10,183 nt of DNA from Gemmatimonadota bacterium (GTDB lineage Bacteria; Latescibacterota; UBA2968; UBA8231). The stretch covers positions 1 through 10,183 of the forward strand of contig JAPOYQ010000198.1 in NCBI GenBank assembly GCA_026706505.1. The letters run 5' to 3'. A model generated the notes under the pieces. The model did no database searches, was not told where the DNA came from, and saw nothing but the letters and a program-made list of their open reading frames with translations. Below are positions 1 through 5,528 of this stretch, piece by piece. Each line of letters opens with the position of its first letter. Position 1 is the first letter of the stretch. Position numbers and translations under genes: made by a program.

Positions 1-553
1 CGGGGATGTGGACTTGGTAGGGCTGGCCGACCATGACATTGTCGGCGAGGATGGTGACGAAGATGTTGCTCACCTGCAACAGCGACGCAGCGTCTTGGTC
101 GAGGCCGTTGATCTCGTAGCGGCGGCGGGCGCGATCGACCATTTGCGCCAAGTTGAGGTCTGAGTCGTTGCGCAAGGTAAGCCGCACGCGGACCTTGTCG
201 CCCTCGACGCCGTACTTTTGGCCATTGACGACCGTCAGGTGCGTGGCGTCGGCCAGCGAGTTGAGGAAGGCGCGCTGGAGGTTTAGTTCGGCCCGTTGCC
301 GCTCTTCGCGGGCGCGCTCGTAGTCCTCGCGGACCGTACGTAGCTCTTGGCCGGTGACCACGCCGCGCTCCTTGAGGCCGATCATCTGATCATGCTCGAT
401 TTTGGCCTCGGCCTCGCGCGCTTTGGCCTGCTCTAGAATTAAGTGGGCCTCTTGGAGGTCGAGTAGGATGCGCTGCTGTTCCTTGGTCAAGTTTTCGGCG
501 TGGGCCGCGAGGACGCACAGCAGCAATCCAAATATATAGAAGATTGAGGACAT
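1..553 (-). CDS. Secreted coiled-coil protein, adaptor-like (partial, 3' end outside window)
   Basis: The frame opens at ATG 553-551 and runs off the window edge after 184 codons. The start is fixed by an AAAGGAG ribosome binding site at 561-567, seven bases upstream. Residues 1-19 form a Sec signal peptide (hydrophobic core, AHA before the likely cut at ENL). Residues about 21-95 are rich in E, K, Q, R and A in heptad-like order. They contain the segment ERGVVTGQEL, which resembles the turn of the alpha-hairpin of HlyD/RND-type membrane fusion proteins. After residue 100 the sequence turns to beta-type (VRVRLTLRN). Unlike a normal adaptor, no lipoyl half-domain precedes the hairpin. A remnant of a permease 3' end lies directly upstream, so this gene may once have followed a transporter gene. 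The exact role is unknown; a periplasmic partner of a transporter is an inference. Confidence 0.8.
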   Translation of the reverse strand, partial: MSSIFYIFGLLLCVLAAHAENLTKEQQRILLDLQEAHLILEQAKAREAEAKIEHDQMIGLKERGVVTGQELRTVREDYERAREERQRAELNLQRAFLNSLADATHLTVVNGQKYGVEGDKVRVRLTLRNDSDLNLAQMVDRARRRYEINGLDQDAASLLQVSNIFVTILADNVMVGQPYQVHIP

Positions 554-567
554 AATTACACTCCTTT

Positions 568-608
568 CTAGACGATGCTGGCCTCTGCCACGACCGGTAG
601 GCTAGCAC
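568..608 (-). pseudogene. Remnant of a permease gene 3' end (about 14 codons)
   Basis: Read on the minus strand, this stretch matches the last codons of the permease gene at 9580-10183. The peptide LAYRSW is identical, and the ends RASIV-stop correspond after restoring one lost base near 580-581. By hand alignment about 32 of 42 positions match. Most differences are third-position changes (TAT/TAC, TCA/TCG, AGT/AGC, ATT/ATC, TAA/TAG), as expected if both copies were once translated. The TAG stop abuts the ribosome binding site of the coiled-coil gene. No homology to the permease could be seen beyond about 612. Confidence 0.6.
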
Positions 609-614
609 AAGTTG

Positions 615-639
615 TTGCTTTCACTATTATATAAAGCAA
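615..639. repeat. Inverted repeat containing a perfect minus-strand TATAAT
   Basis: TTGCTTT (615-621) and AAAGCAA (633-639) form a 7-bp inverted repeat around an AT-rich loop. On the minus strand the loop contains TATAAT (631-626). No good -35 hexamer lies 16-18 bp upstream, so as a promoter it would need an activator. A transcript from here would have a leader of roughly 65 bases before the gene starting at 553. Confidence 0.35.
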
Positions 640-691
640 GCATCGTACCAAATAGTAGATAGAGGGCGACCATAGCACCGATTCCTTTGAT

Positions 692-720
692 TTTATAATT
701 CATAAATAAATGTTAAATAA
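692..720 (-). promoter_or_regulatory. Candidate minus-strand promoter, copy 1
   Basis: The -35 candidate TTATTT (720-715) and the -10 candidate TATAAA (697-692) are separated by 17 bp. The paired hexamers occupy the same aligned positions, with the same spacer, in the second cassette (5204-5176). The hexamers are only moderate matches to consensus, so the conservation is the main support. The array at 797-856 begins 77 bp upstream. Confidence 0.45.
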
Positions 721-796
721 TGATTTATTAAAAAATAAGCTGAATTTCTCGTCGGTCTCTCAGGTGCCCCTCGATACCCTCTTGACGCTCTAAAGA

Positions 797-856
797 TGCG
801 CGAATACATCGCACAAGTGTGTCGAATCGTCGCTTTTAGTGCTCCTAAACATCGCA
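797..856. promoter_or_regulatory. Triple 21-bp palindromic array, copy 1 (candidate operator)
   Basis: Three units follow TGCGN-N7-TCGCN. They are TGCGC/TCGCA at 797-813, TGTGT/TCGCT at 818-834 and TGCTC/TCGCA at 840-856. The TCGC half-sites start at 809, 830 and 852, that is 21 and 22 bp apart or two helical turns. The array lies about 245-305 bp upstream of the coiled-coil gene. Tandem palindromes on one DNA face are typical of cooperative repressor or activator binding. The regulator is not in this window. Confidence 0.6.
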
Positions 857-907
857 TGAGTATAGGTGGTGTGGGTTGACGGATAGCGGGATTTTTGGAA
901 GAAAACA

Positions 908-934
908 GGCAGTTCAGCCATAGGCCTGACTGCC
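908..934 (-). terminator. Rho-independent terminator of the TPR gene (possibly bidirectional)
   Basis: GGCAGT (908-913) pairs with ACTGCC (929-934). After a one-base bulge, CAG (915-917) pairs with CTG (926-928). On the minus strand the hairpin follows the TPR stop by about 22 bases and is followed by TGTTTTCTTCC. On the plus strand it is followed by CATTTTTAAGG, so it could stop transcription from both sides. Confidence 0.65.
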
Positions 935-956
935 CATTTTTAAGGTCTTTTTTATC

Positions 957-1961
957 TCAAGCGGCCATAGCCTTAATGACCGCTTGGCTCTGTATCTCCA
1001 TGCCGAGCTGTCTAAACAGGCGCAACGCCGCCACCCATTCGTTCAACGCCCGTTGCTTGTTGCCGTCCTGTTGCGCGTACAGATTGCCCAAGGACACATA
1101 GTTGAAAGCCTGCATCCTCGCGTTTCCTAGCTGTCGGCACAGGTCCATAGAAACCTGTATATGTCGTTGCGCCATCGCTAGGTCGCCGGCGGTCATGTAG
1201 AGATCGGCCAGCAGCGTCGCCATGCCACAGTGACCTTGGGCATGACCCTGAGCCATGTAGATGCTCAGGGCTTCGTTGCCGCTACTCAAGGCGCGTTCTA
1301 GATGGCCTAAGTCGCGGCAGACCGAAGCGATGGACCCGAGTTGCAGGGCCACTTCGAGGGGCGTCCCTTGCTGCCGGGCCGCCGCTAGTCCCGCCGTAAA
1401 ATGTCGCAGGGCCTGATCGGGATCGCTACGGCGCAGGGCCAGTTGTCCCAAGCTGTTGAGCAGGTTACCTGGTACGTCGTTGTCATAGAGAGCGCGGCTG
1501 TGCTGGAGCCACTGTTGAGCTTCTGCCAAGTCGTCCTGCTGCATGTAGAGATTGCCCATGTTGTTGGCCATCTTGGCTGCGAGGGCGGTATCGCCTCCTT
1601 CTTGGGCGTGCTGCATGGACTTGCGGTAGTACGCGGTAGCTTCGTCAAAGCGAGATTGGCATTGTTTGATGAAGCCCACGTTCCCTTTGGCCTCTGCTAA
1701 ATCGCGCAGGGAGCGGCTAGGCGAGCAGGCGGCCAATGCCTCTTGGAAGTACTGTAGCGATCCGTCGAGGTCGCCGCCGATCTCGCAGTAGTGGCCGAGC
1801 TGGGTGCAAGCTGCAAAAAGCCCCTTTTGGCATTCCTCGGCGCGAAAGAGCCGACGCGCTGTTTGGTAGTGGGTAGCTGCTTGCTCGTTCTGACCCTTTT
1901 CCCGGCAGGTATTGCCCCATTCGAGATGAGTCCACGCCTTGGTTGTTTTTGGCGGATTCAT
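957..1961 (-). CDS. Tetratricopeptide repeat protein
   Basis: This is a 334-residue protein made almost wholly of about eight TPR units with a period near 40 residues, the longer TPR variant. Repeats begin near residues 8, 48, 88, 128, 162, 202, 243 and 283. They show the usual pattern of a small residue, Gly/Asn and Tyr in helix A (NNMGNLY, VSLGNLY) and Ala in helix B. There is no signal peptide or membrane segment, so it should be cytoplasmic, unlike the rest of the operon. The start at 1961 is set by AAGGAGG (1967-1973), five bases upstream, which overlaps the stop of the preceding DUF1573 gene. The two genes are therefore translationally coupled. TPR arrays are protein-binding scaffolds; the partner is unknown. 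It is the last gene of the unit, followed by a terminator. Confidence 0.9.
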   Translation of the reverse strand: MNPPKTTKAWTHLEWGNTCREKGQNEQAATHYQTARRLFRAEECQKGLFAACTQLGHYCEIGGDLDGSLQYFQEALAACSPSRSLRDLAEAKGNVGFIKQCQSRFDEATAYYRKSMQHAQEGGDTALAAKMANNMGNLYMQQDDLAEAQQWLQHSRALYDNDVPGNLLNSLGQLALRRSDPDQALRHFTAGLAAARQQGTPLEVALQLGSIASVCRDLGHLERALSSGNEALSIYMAQGHAQGHCGMATLLADLYMTAGDLAMAQRHIQVSMDLCRQLGNARMQAFNYVSLGNLYAQQDGNKQRALNEWVAALRLFRQLGMEIQSQAVIKAMAA

Positions 1962-1971
1962 GGTAGCCTCC

Positions 1972-2913
1972 TTATCGCGTCAGTGCCAGCACGGGTATAA
2001 GCACCTGCTCCGCGCCGATTTGCACCTCCACCCCACAGTTCAGCGTACCAGCGGGGAAATCGCCCGCATTGCGGATCTGGACGACTAAGCTGTTGTCCGC
2101 TTCTCGTTGGTATTCGATATCTAGCTCCACCTCGCCGCACACGGGCGACGCCCGTACGGGCACATCGGCTGAGTCCGCTGGCAAGCCCACGCGCACTTGT
2201 CGCATCTCACGCCGTTGAGCAGTGCCCACGCCGAAGGATGCGCTCTGCGGCTCTAGGCTAAACCGGGGGCTGACTCGTCCGCGCACTTGGATGGAACGGG
2301 AGTACTCTTCGCCTTCGGCTGCAATAGTCGCCTCAATGGTGGCGATAATGCGGTCGCTCCACGTCAGGCCCGCTGCCGGGGTGATCTCTATGGCTGTGCC
2401 GCCGTCCACCACCGATGCCTCTATGCCTTTTCCCGCGACTTGAACTTGGCTAATATGTCGCGGCTGCCCGTCGATTTGCGCGAGGGGAATACGTCGGATA
2501 ATGGAGGGCAAATCGTCGCCTCGAATCGTCCCTATGTGCAGTTTGCTGGGCAGCATGGGCACGACTTGGCCCTCCAACTGCAACTGCCATTTGTCGGCTT
2601 GGCCGGCCACGCTAAAGTCAATGCTGGAGGCAAAGGCCCCGGAGAGCCCCCGAGTATCTATCTGATAGGCAATCGCGTATGTCTCGCCGGCCTTCAACGG
2701 CCCTTGGGGGAACTCGACGCCGGTGCAGCCGCAGCCGGGTTCGGCCGCGACGATTTCCATGTCGTAAGGCGCGACAAAGCGCACTTCGCCGGTTGTGCCC
2801 TCGCTGTCGTAGGTGGTGCCGTACTCGGCAGTCTGCGGCAGTTGGTCGGCATTGGCCCAGCCCGTGTAGAGCAGGGCGGCTAGGGCTGCTACTTTTAGCG
2901 TTAGGTTGTTCAT
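1972..2913 (-). CDS. Secreted DUF1573-domain protein
   Basis: The protein has 313 residues. Residues 1-22 are a clear Sec signal peptide ending in ANA before DQLPQ. The mature N-terminal part carries the hallmark of DUF1573: a strand, then GCGCTG, then a PL-x-AGET stretch and a DTRG motif, near residues 59-92. The rest is beta-rich and may form further immunoglobulin-like modules, with two more cysteines in VCGEVEL and NCGVEV near the C-terminus. DUF1573 proteins are envelope or periplasmic and largely of unknown function. The start at 2913 has AGGAG (2921-2925) seven bases upstream. It lies 34 bp after paralogue A and 10 bp before the TPR start, as expected within one operon. Confidence 0.85.
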   Translation of the reverse strand: MNNLTLKVAALAALLYTGWANADQLPQTAEYGTTYDSEGTTGEVRFVAPYDMEIVAAEPGCGCTGVEFPQGPLKAGETYAIAYQIDTRGLSGAFASSIDFSVAGQADKWQLQLEGQVVPMLPSKLHIGTIRGDDLPSIIRRIPLAQIDGQPRHISQVQVAGKGIEASVVDGGTAIEITPAAGLTWSDRIIATIEATIAAEGEEYSRSIQVRGRVSPRFSLEPQSASFGVGTAQRREMRQVRVGLPADSADVPVRASPVCGEVELDIEYQREADNSLVVQIRNAGDFPAGTLNCGVEVQIGAEQVLIPVLALTR

Positions 2914-2947
2914 GATCTTTCTCCTACGTTACGTGGTAAAGGTTGGA

Positions 2948-3769
2948 TTACATGACGTTGAAGAGAAAGTTCTGCGGTACGCCACGACTGAAATAGACCT
3001 CTACATGGCGCCACATAGCCCGCTCTGGGTCCCAAACCAGCCGGAAGAAGGACGGGGTGCGTCCCTGCCATGACCAACGGGAGACCCCTGCCGGCTCTTC
3101 GACGATGAACATGATGTCGGCAAATACCAACGACTCGCCCACTTGTAGAGTTGCCTCAACTTCGTCCTGTAGTTTGAGATGAAAATTCAAAGTGCCTCTG
3201 GGAATCATGCCGTGTGTTTGGAGGTAGAACGCATAGTTATCGTACTCCTCCTGCATCTCAAACACCTTGAACACGCTGTCGAAAAAGGAAACGTTCTCGA
3301 AAAAGTAATCGCGTTTCGTTGCGCCGAGTATTTCCCGGTGCCCGGCTGCAAAGAGAGCAATGGGCGTCCCATCTGTTGGGGTGTCTTTGCTAGCGAGATA
3401 CTTTTTCAGGATCTCTATCCCGTCGGGGTTATTCATGCCCTCGCGGAGATAGAACTCGGCGGCGAGGCTGTCGCTACCCGAGGCCGAAAAGGCGACCAAG
3501 AAGTCGTAGAGCCAAGTGCGCAGACCAGCTTCTTGCTTCATGTCAATAGGCGCACTCAGATCGACGGGGATGGCCTCGACAACCTGCTGCAACTCAGCCC
3601 CGGCCTCGACCTTAACCATCTCTTGATCGTGGATGTAGTCGTAGAAGACTTGGAGGCTGTCGGGGTGGGAGGAAAAGCCGCCATACTGGGGCTTAGGCTC
3701 GGCAGCGGCTGTGCTGGAGACGGTAATTAAAGTAAAAAAATACAGGGTGCGAATGGCGATAGGTTTCAT
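2948..3769 (-). CDS. Secreted protein of unknown function, paralogue A
   Basis: This 273-residue protein has a Sec signal peptide (residues 1 to about 23, STAAA before EPKPQ). I start it at ATG 3769 because AAGGAG (3776-3781) lies six bases upstream and the signal peptide begins there; a longer open frame to 3829 lacks both. It aligns along its full length with paralogue B (3830-4669), roughly half identical by eye. The best conserved blocks are SGSDSLAA-FYLREG, NVSF--SVFKVF, HGM, MFI-EEP and FFRL-WDPERAMWR. There are no cysteines or recognised catalytic motif, and I do not recognise the family. The conserved Trp/Phe-rich C-terminus could belong to a small ligand-binding fold. Likely periplasmic or extracellular. 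Confidence 0.85.
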   Translation of the reverse strand: MKPIAIRTLYFFTLITVSSTAAAEPKPQYGGFSSHPDSLQVFYDYIHDQEMVKVEAGAELQQVVEAIPVDLSAPIDMKQEAGLRTWLYDFLVAFSASGSDSLAAEFYLREGMNNPDGIEILKKYLASKDTPTDGTPIALFAAGHREILGATKRDYFFENVSFFDSVFKVFEMQEEYDNYAFYLQTHGMIPRGTLNFHLKLQDEVEATLQVGESLVFADIMFIVEEPAGVSRWSWQGRTPSFFRLVWDPERAMWRHVEVYFSRGVPQNFLFNVM

Positions 3770-3829
3770 GGTGTTCTCCTTGTCAAAAATGGCTAGACGC
3801 CGTTGGTCATAGGTTTGTGCTAAGGCCAA

Positions 3830-4669
3830 TTACATGTAGTCAATCAGGAAAAAATGCTGTAACTGAGAATTATAAAAAGCCTCTACAAAGCGCCACATAG
3901 CCCGCTCTGGGTCCCAAGCCAGCCGAAAAAAGAGGGGGGTGCGTATCTGCCCTGTAAGCCACTTGGATGACTCTTCGGGCTCTTCGGTGATGAACATGAT
4001 GTTGGTGAAGACCCGATGCTCGCCCGCTTGCAGAGCTGCCTCAATATCTTTCCTCAATTTGGGCTCATTCCCATATACTGCCCTAGCAACCACCATGCCG
4101 TGAGCCCGGGCGTAGTCCAGATAGCTCTCGTAAGTGTCCTTCATCTTGAACACCTTGAACACACTATGGAGAAAGGACACATTTCCAAAGCGGTATTCAT
4201 AGTCTTCGTTGTCGAGTGTGGCTCTGTGCTTGGCTTGGAAGAGCTCAAAGGGCGTATCGCCTTTTAGAAGCCCCCGACTCTCTAGCTCTTTTTTCATTCT
4301 CTCTAGGGCATCGGGGTTATTGACGCCTTCGCGCAAGTAAAACGCGGCGGCTAGGCTGTCGCTGCCGGAGACGGAAAAAGCGACTAGGAAGGCGTAGAGC
4401 CAGTCGCGCAGGTCGGCTTCTTGCTCGGGAGTGATCAGAGTGTCCGACTCGACGGGGATAGCCTTTACGGCCTGCTGTAGCTCGGGGCTGGCTTTGACCT
4501 TTATCATTTCCAAGTTGTGGAGATAGTCGATATTGACTTGGACGCTATCAGGGTGAGGGTGGCGAGAGAAGCCGCTGTACTGGCGTTTAGGCTCGGCAGC
4601 AACGCTGGAGACACCGAGATAGATGGCAGTCAGAGCGAAATACAGGGTGCGAACGGCTAAGGGTTTCAT
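3830..4669 (-). CDS. Secreted protein of unknown function, paralogue B
   Basis: This 279-residue protein has a signal peptide (residues 1 to about 25, SSVAA before EPKRQ). The start at ATG 4669 is preferred over the longer frame to 4921 because an AGAGG site (near 4676-4680) precedes it, it matches the start of paralogue A (MKP-A-RTLYF), and the upstream extension runs through the peptide gene in another frame. It ends 60 bp before paralogue A, which arose with it by tandem duplication. Its ribosome binding site is weaker than that of A, and a strong stem-loop (4727-4756) lies between it and the upstream peptide gene, so it is probably made at lower level than the peptide. Function unknown. 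Confidence 0.85.
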   Translation of the reverse strand: MKPLAVRTLYFALTAIYLGVSSVAAEPKRQYSGFSRHPHPDSVQVNIDYLHNLEMIKVKASPELQQAVKAIPVESDTLITPEQEADLRDWLYAFLVAFSVSGSDSLAAAFYLREGVNNPDALERMKKELESRGLLKGDTPFELFQAKHRATLDNEDYEYRFGNVSFLHSVFKVFKMKDTYESYLDYARAHGMVVARAVYGNEPKLRKDIEAALQAGEHRVFTNIMFITEEPEESSKWLTGQIRTPLFFRLAWDPERAMWRFVEAFYNSQLQHFFLIDYM

Positions 4670-4726
4670 GGTGTTCCTCTTATCTGTTAATGCGTTGGGT
4701 TGGAGTGTCAGCGATAAGTAGAGGAA

Positions 4727-4756
4727 GGGGCGAGTGGACGTTAGCCCACTCGCCCC
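4727..4756 (-). terminator. Strong intergenic stem-loop after the peptide gene (partial terminator or processing stem)
   Basis: GGGGCGAGTGG (4727-4737) and CCACTCGCCCC (4746-4756) form a perfect 11-bp stem with an 8-base loop. It starts 10 bases beyond the peptide stop codon. On the minus strand the sequence after it is TTCCTCTACTT, an imperfect U-tract, so some read-through to the genes downstream is expected. Such a stem can also protect the 3' end of a short, abundant message. Confidence 0.6.
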
Positions 4757-4766
4757 TGAAGCCTCG

Positions 4767-4949
4767 TTAGGAGGCTGAGCAGGACGGAACAACCCACCAC
4801 TTGCACTCGCAAGAGACTGTCTCACCTTCTGCTTCACAGGAGCCCAACAGGCAATCGATGGAGCAGTACGCTGCTTGTGCCTTCTGCGGCAGGAAACTAG
4901 CGACCAAGGCCGTGAGACCAATGGTCGTTTGGATGATACGCTTTTTCAT
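4767..4949 (-). CDS. Small secreted six-cysteine peptide precursor
   Basis: The precursor has 60 residues. The N-terminus is a Sec signal peptide (MKKR, hydrophobic stretch, QKAQA), with cleavage expected before AYC. The mature peptide is about 34 residues with six cysteines spaced C-x3-C-x4-C-x8-C-x-C-x7-C, enough for three disulfides. The CxxxC and CxC pairs recall cystine-stabilised alpha-beta peptides, although the order is not the standard one. Acidic residues (D, E) slightly outnumber basic ones. I choose ATG 4949 because AAAGGAG ends six bases upstream; ATG 4952 directly before it is the alternative and would add one Met. It is first in the operon after a long leader and is followed by a strong stem-loop. 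A toxin, bacteriocin-like or signalling role is possible but unproven. Confidence 0.75.
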   Translation of the reverse strand: MKKRIIQTTIGLTALVASFLPQKAQAAYCSIDCLLGSCEAEGETVSCECKWWVVPSCSAS

Positions 4950-4960
4950 CATCAACTCCT

Positions 4961-5059
4961 TTAGGTAAGTTTACTGAGTTTTCTCGGAGGTGATCTCCGA
5001 GGTGAGGCACTGGCCGCTAAGGCTGTTAAGGCCCAAGCCAGTTTAGCGACATGCTGTAT
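4961..5059 (-). other. Cryptic 32-codon leader frame with signal-peptide-like sequence and no standard start
   Basis: A consensus ribosome binding site, AAAGGAGG (5075-5068), is followed after eight bases by ATA (5059-5057). From this codon a frame runs 32 codons to a TAA (4963-4961) that overlaps the ribosome binding site of the cysteine peptide gene. If read with Met it would be basic/polar at the start (QHVAK), hydrophobic (LAWALTALAASA), then a short basic Pro/Arg-rich tail (SPRRSPPRKLSKLT). This looks like a signal peptide plus a tiny mature peptide. No ATG, GTG or TTG is in frame near the ribosome binding site. The out-of-frame ATG at 5052 gives only eight codons. It is either an ATA-initiated leader peptide or a gene with a mutated start. 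Confidence 0.4.
4983..5001 (-). promoter_or_regulatory. Leader stem-loop with an anti-Shine-Dalgarno-like arm
   Basis: CTCGGAG (4983-4989) and CTCCGAG (4995-5001) make a perfect 7-bp stem with a 5-base loop. In the minus-strand transcript the loop and 3' arm read GATCACCTCC, the same as the well-known 3' tail of 16S rRNA. This arm can pair either with its own stem partner or with ribosome binding sites nearby: six bases with the leader site (GGAGGT at 5072-5067) and four with that of the peptide. A translational switch is an inference. Confidence 0.4.
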
Positions 5060-5067
5060 AAACGTTA

Positions 5068-5075
5068 CCTCCTTT
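5068..5075 (-). promoter_or_regulatory. Full-consensus ribosome binding site without a standard start codon
   Basis: AAAGGAGG on the minus strand is the strongest such site in the window, yet no ATG, GTG or TTG lies within 4-12 bases of it. It has the same surroundings (CTAGAAAGGAG) as the site of the gene starting at 553, as part of the duplicated control region. It serves either the ATA frame described at 4961-5059 or a gene that has decayed. Confidence 0.6.
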
Positions 5076-5175
5076 CTAGCACTACGGACGGGTGCGGCAT
5101 GTCGCCTTTGTAAGCAATCGCAATTACCGTGCCAATGGGCGGCTAGCGGGCGATGATCACGCCGATTTATTCGAT

Positions 5176-5204
5176 TTGATACATCATAAATTATTTTTAT
5201 ACAA
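5176..5204 (-). promoter_or_regulatory. Candidate minus-strand promoter, copy 2
   Basis: TTGTAT (5204-5199) and TATCAA (5181-5176) are spaced by 17 bp and align exactly with the hexamers of copy 1. The array at 5280-5339 begins 76 bp upstream, against 77 bp in copy 1. Transcription would start near 5169 and give a leader of about 220 bases before the cysteine peptide gene. Confidence 0.45.
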
Positions 5205-5279
5205 TACTTTATGAAAAGTAAGCTAATTTTCTTGTTCGTTTCTCAGGCCCTTTACAAAGTCCTCTTAATGCTCTAAAAG

Positions 5280-5339
5280 TGCGCGGATATATCGCATAAG
5301 TGCGTCGAGTTGTCGCTCTTAGTGCACCTAAACGTCGCA
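5280..5339. promoter_or_regulatory. Triple 21-bp palindromic array, copy 2 (candidate operator)
   Basis: The units are TGCGC/TCGCA at 5280-5296, TGCGT/TCGCT at 5301-5317 and TGCAC/TCGCA at 5323-5339, each with a 7-base gap between half-sites. Spacing of 21 and 22 bp repeats that of copy 1. As in copy 1, the middle unit ends in TCGCT and is followed by five rather than four bases, so these two copies are the closer pair. Confidence 0.6.
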
Positions 5340-5350
5340 CGGGCACATGG

Positions 5351-5528
5351 GTCGGTTGTGGCGCAGGTTCGGCTAAGCCGGTTCCGCCGCTGATCATTTT
5401 TTGGCAGCGTGTGACGCTACAGTCGATGCGGAACGGGCGGCAGATATGCGGTAGAGGTAGGCTAACAGGTAGATCGGCGGATGGTGCGAGTGGATGGCAG
5501 CAGACGTCAGGAGGAGATTTCGGCCGCT
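5351..5528. other. Intergenic stretch without recognised gene
   Basis: Between the second array and the stem-loop after the GT2 gene I see no supported gene on either strand. A plus-strand frame from 5300 to 5587 has no ribosome binding site, starts inside the array and gives an Arg/Gly-rich product without family features. A short CGGC-TAA-GCCG hairpin lies near 5370-5380. If the plus-strand promoter idea is right, this stretch is the body of a non-coding RNA. Confidence 0.5.

Larger units (their letters stand above)
664..865 (-). repeat. Promoter cassette, copy 1
   Basis: This stretch aligns almost without gaps to 5148-5350. Shared blocks include GGGCGA at the low end, an AT-rich core, AAGCT followed by a T/C-rich run and TCTCAGG, GCTCTAAA, and the triple 21-bp array. 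The similarity may continue weakly to the ribosome binding sites (CTAGAAAGGAG on the minus strand in both places). Both copies stand at the head of a minus-strand transcription unit, so a duplicated control region is the simplest reading. Confidence 0.7.
5148..5350 (-). repeat. Promoter cassette, copy 2
   Basis: Second copy of the approximately 200-bp cassette at 664-865, in the same orientation. The order of blocks and spacing is kept to within a few bases, including the candidate promoter and the triple palindrome array. It heads the five-gene unit that starts with the cysteine peptide. Beyond the array, similarity with copy 1 fades, while a short stretch (ATGG, GGTTG, GCAG, CGG) resembles the flank of the third array near 9411-9435. 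Confidence 0.7.

Noticed and set aside
700..856. Minus-strand frame across the first array whose translation resembles that of the frame at 5209-5397 (shared LGAL, AT, FRA, AYF)
   Set aside because: The differences between the two copies fall on all codon positions and are often amino-acid changing. There is no ribosome binding site, and the third array has stops in the same frame. A 21-bp period equals seven codons, which produces peptide-like periodicity by itself.
797..856. CRISPR or replication iteron array
   Set aside because: Units are only 21-22 bp with no long spacers, only three per site, and each site lies upstream of an operon with no cas or replication gene near.
3770..3829. Twenty-residue N-terminal extension of paralogue A
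   Set aside because: The internal ATG at 3769 has the ribosome binding site and begins a signal peptide shared with paralogue B, so the extension is intergenic.
4670..4921. 84-residue N-terminal extension of paralogue B
   Set aside because: It overlaps the cysteine peptide gene in another frame and crosses the 11-bp stem. The start at 4669 matches paralogue A.
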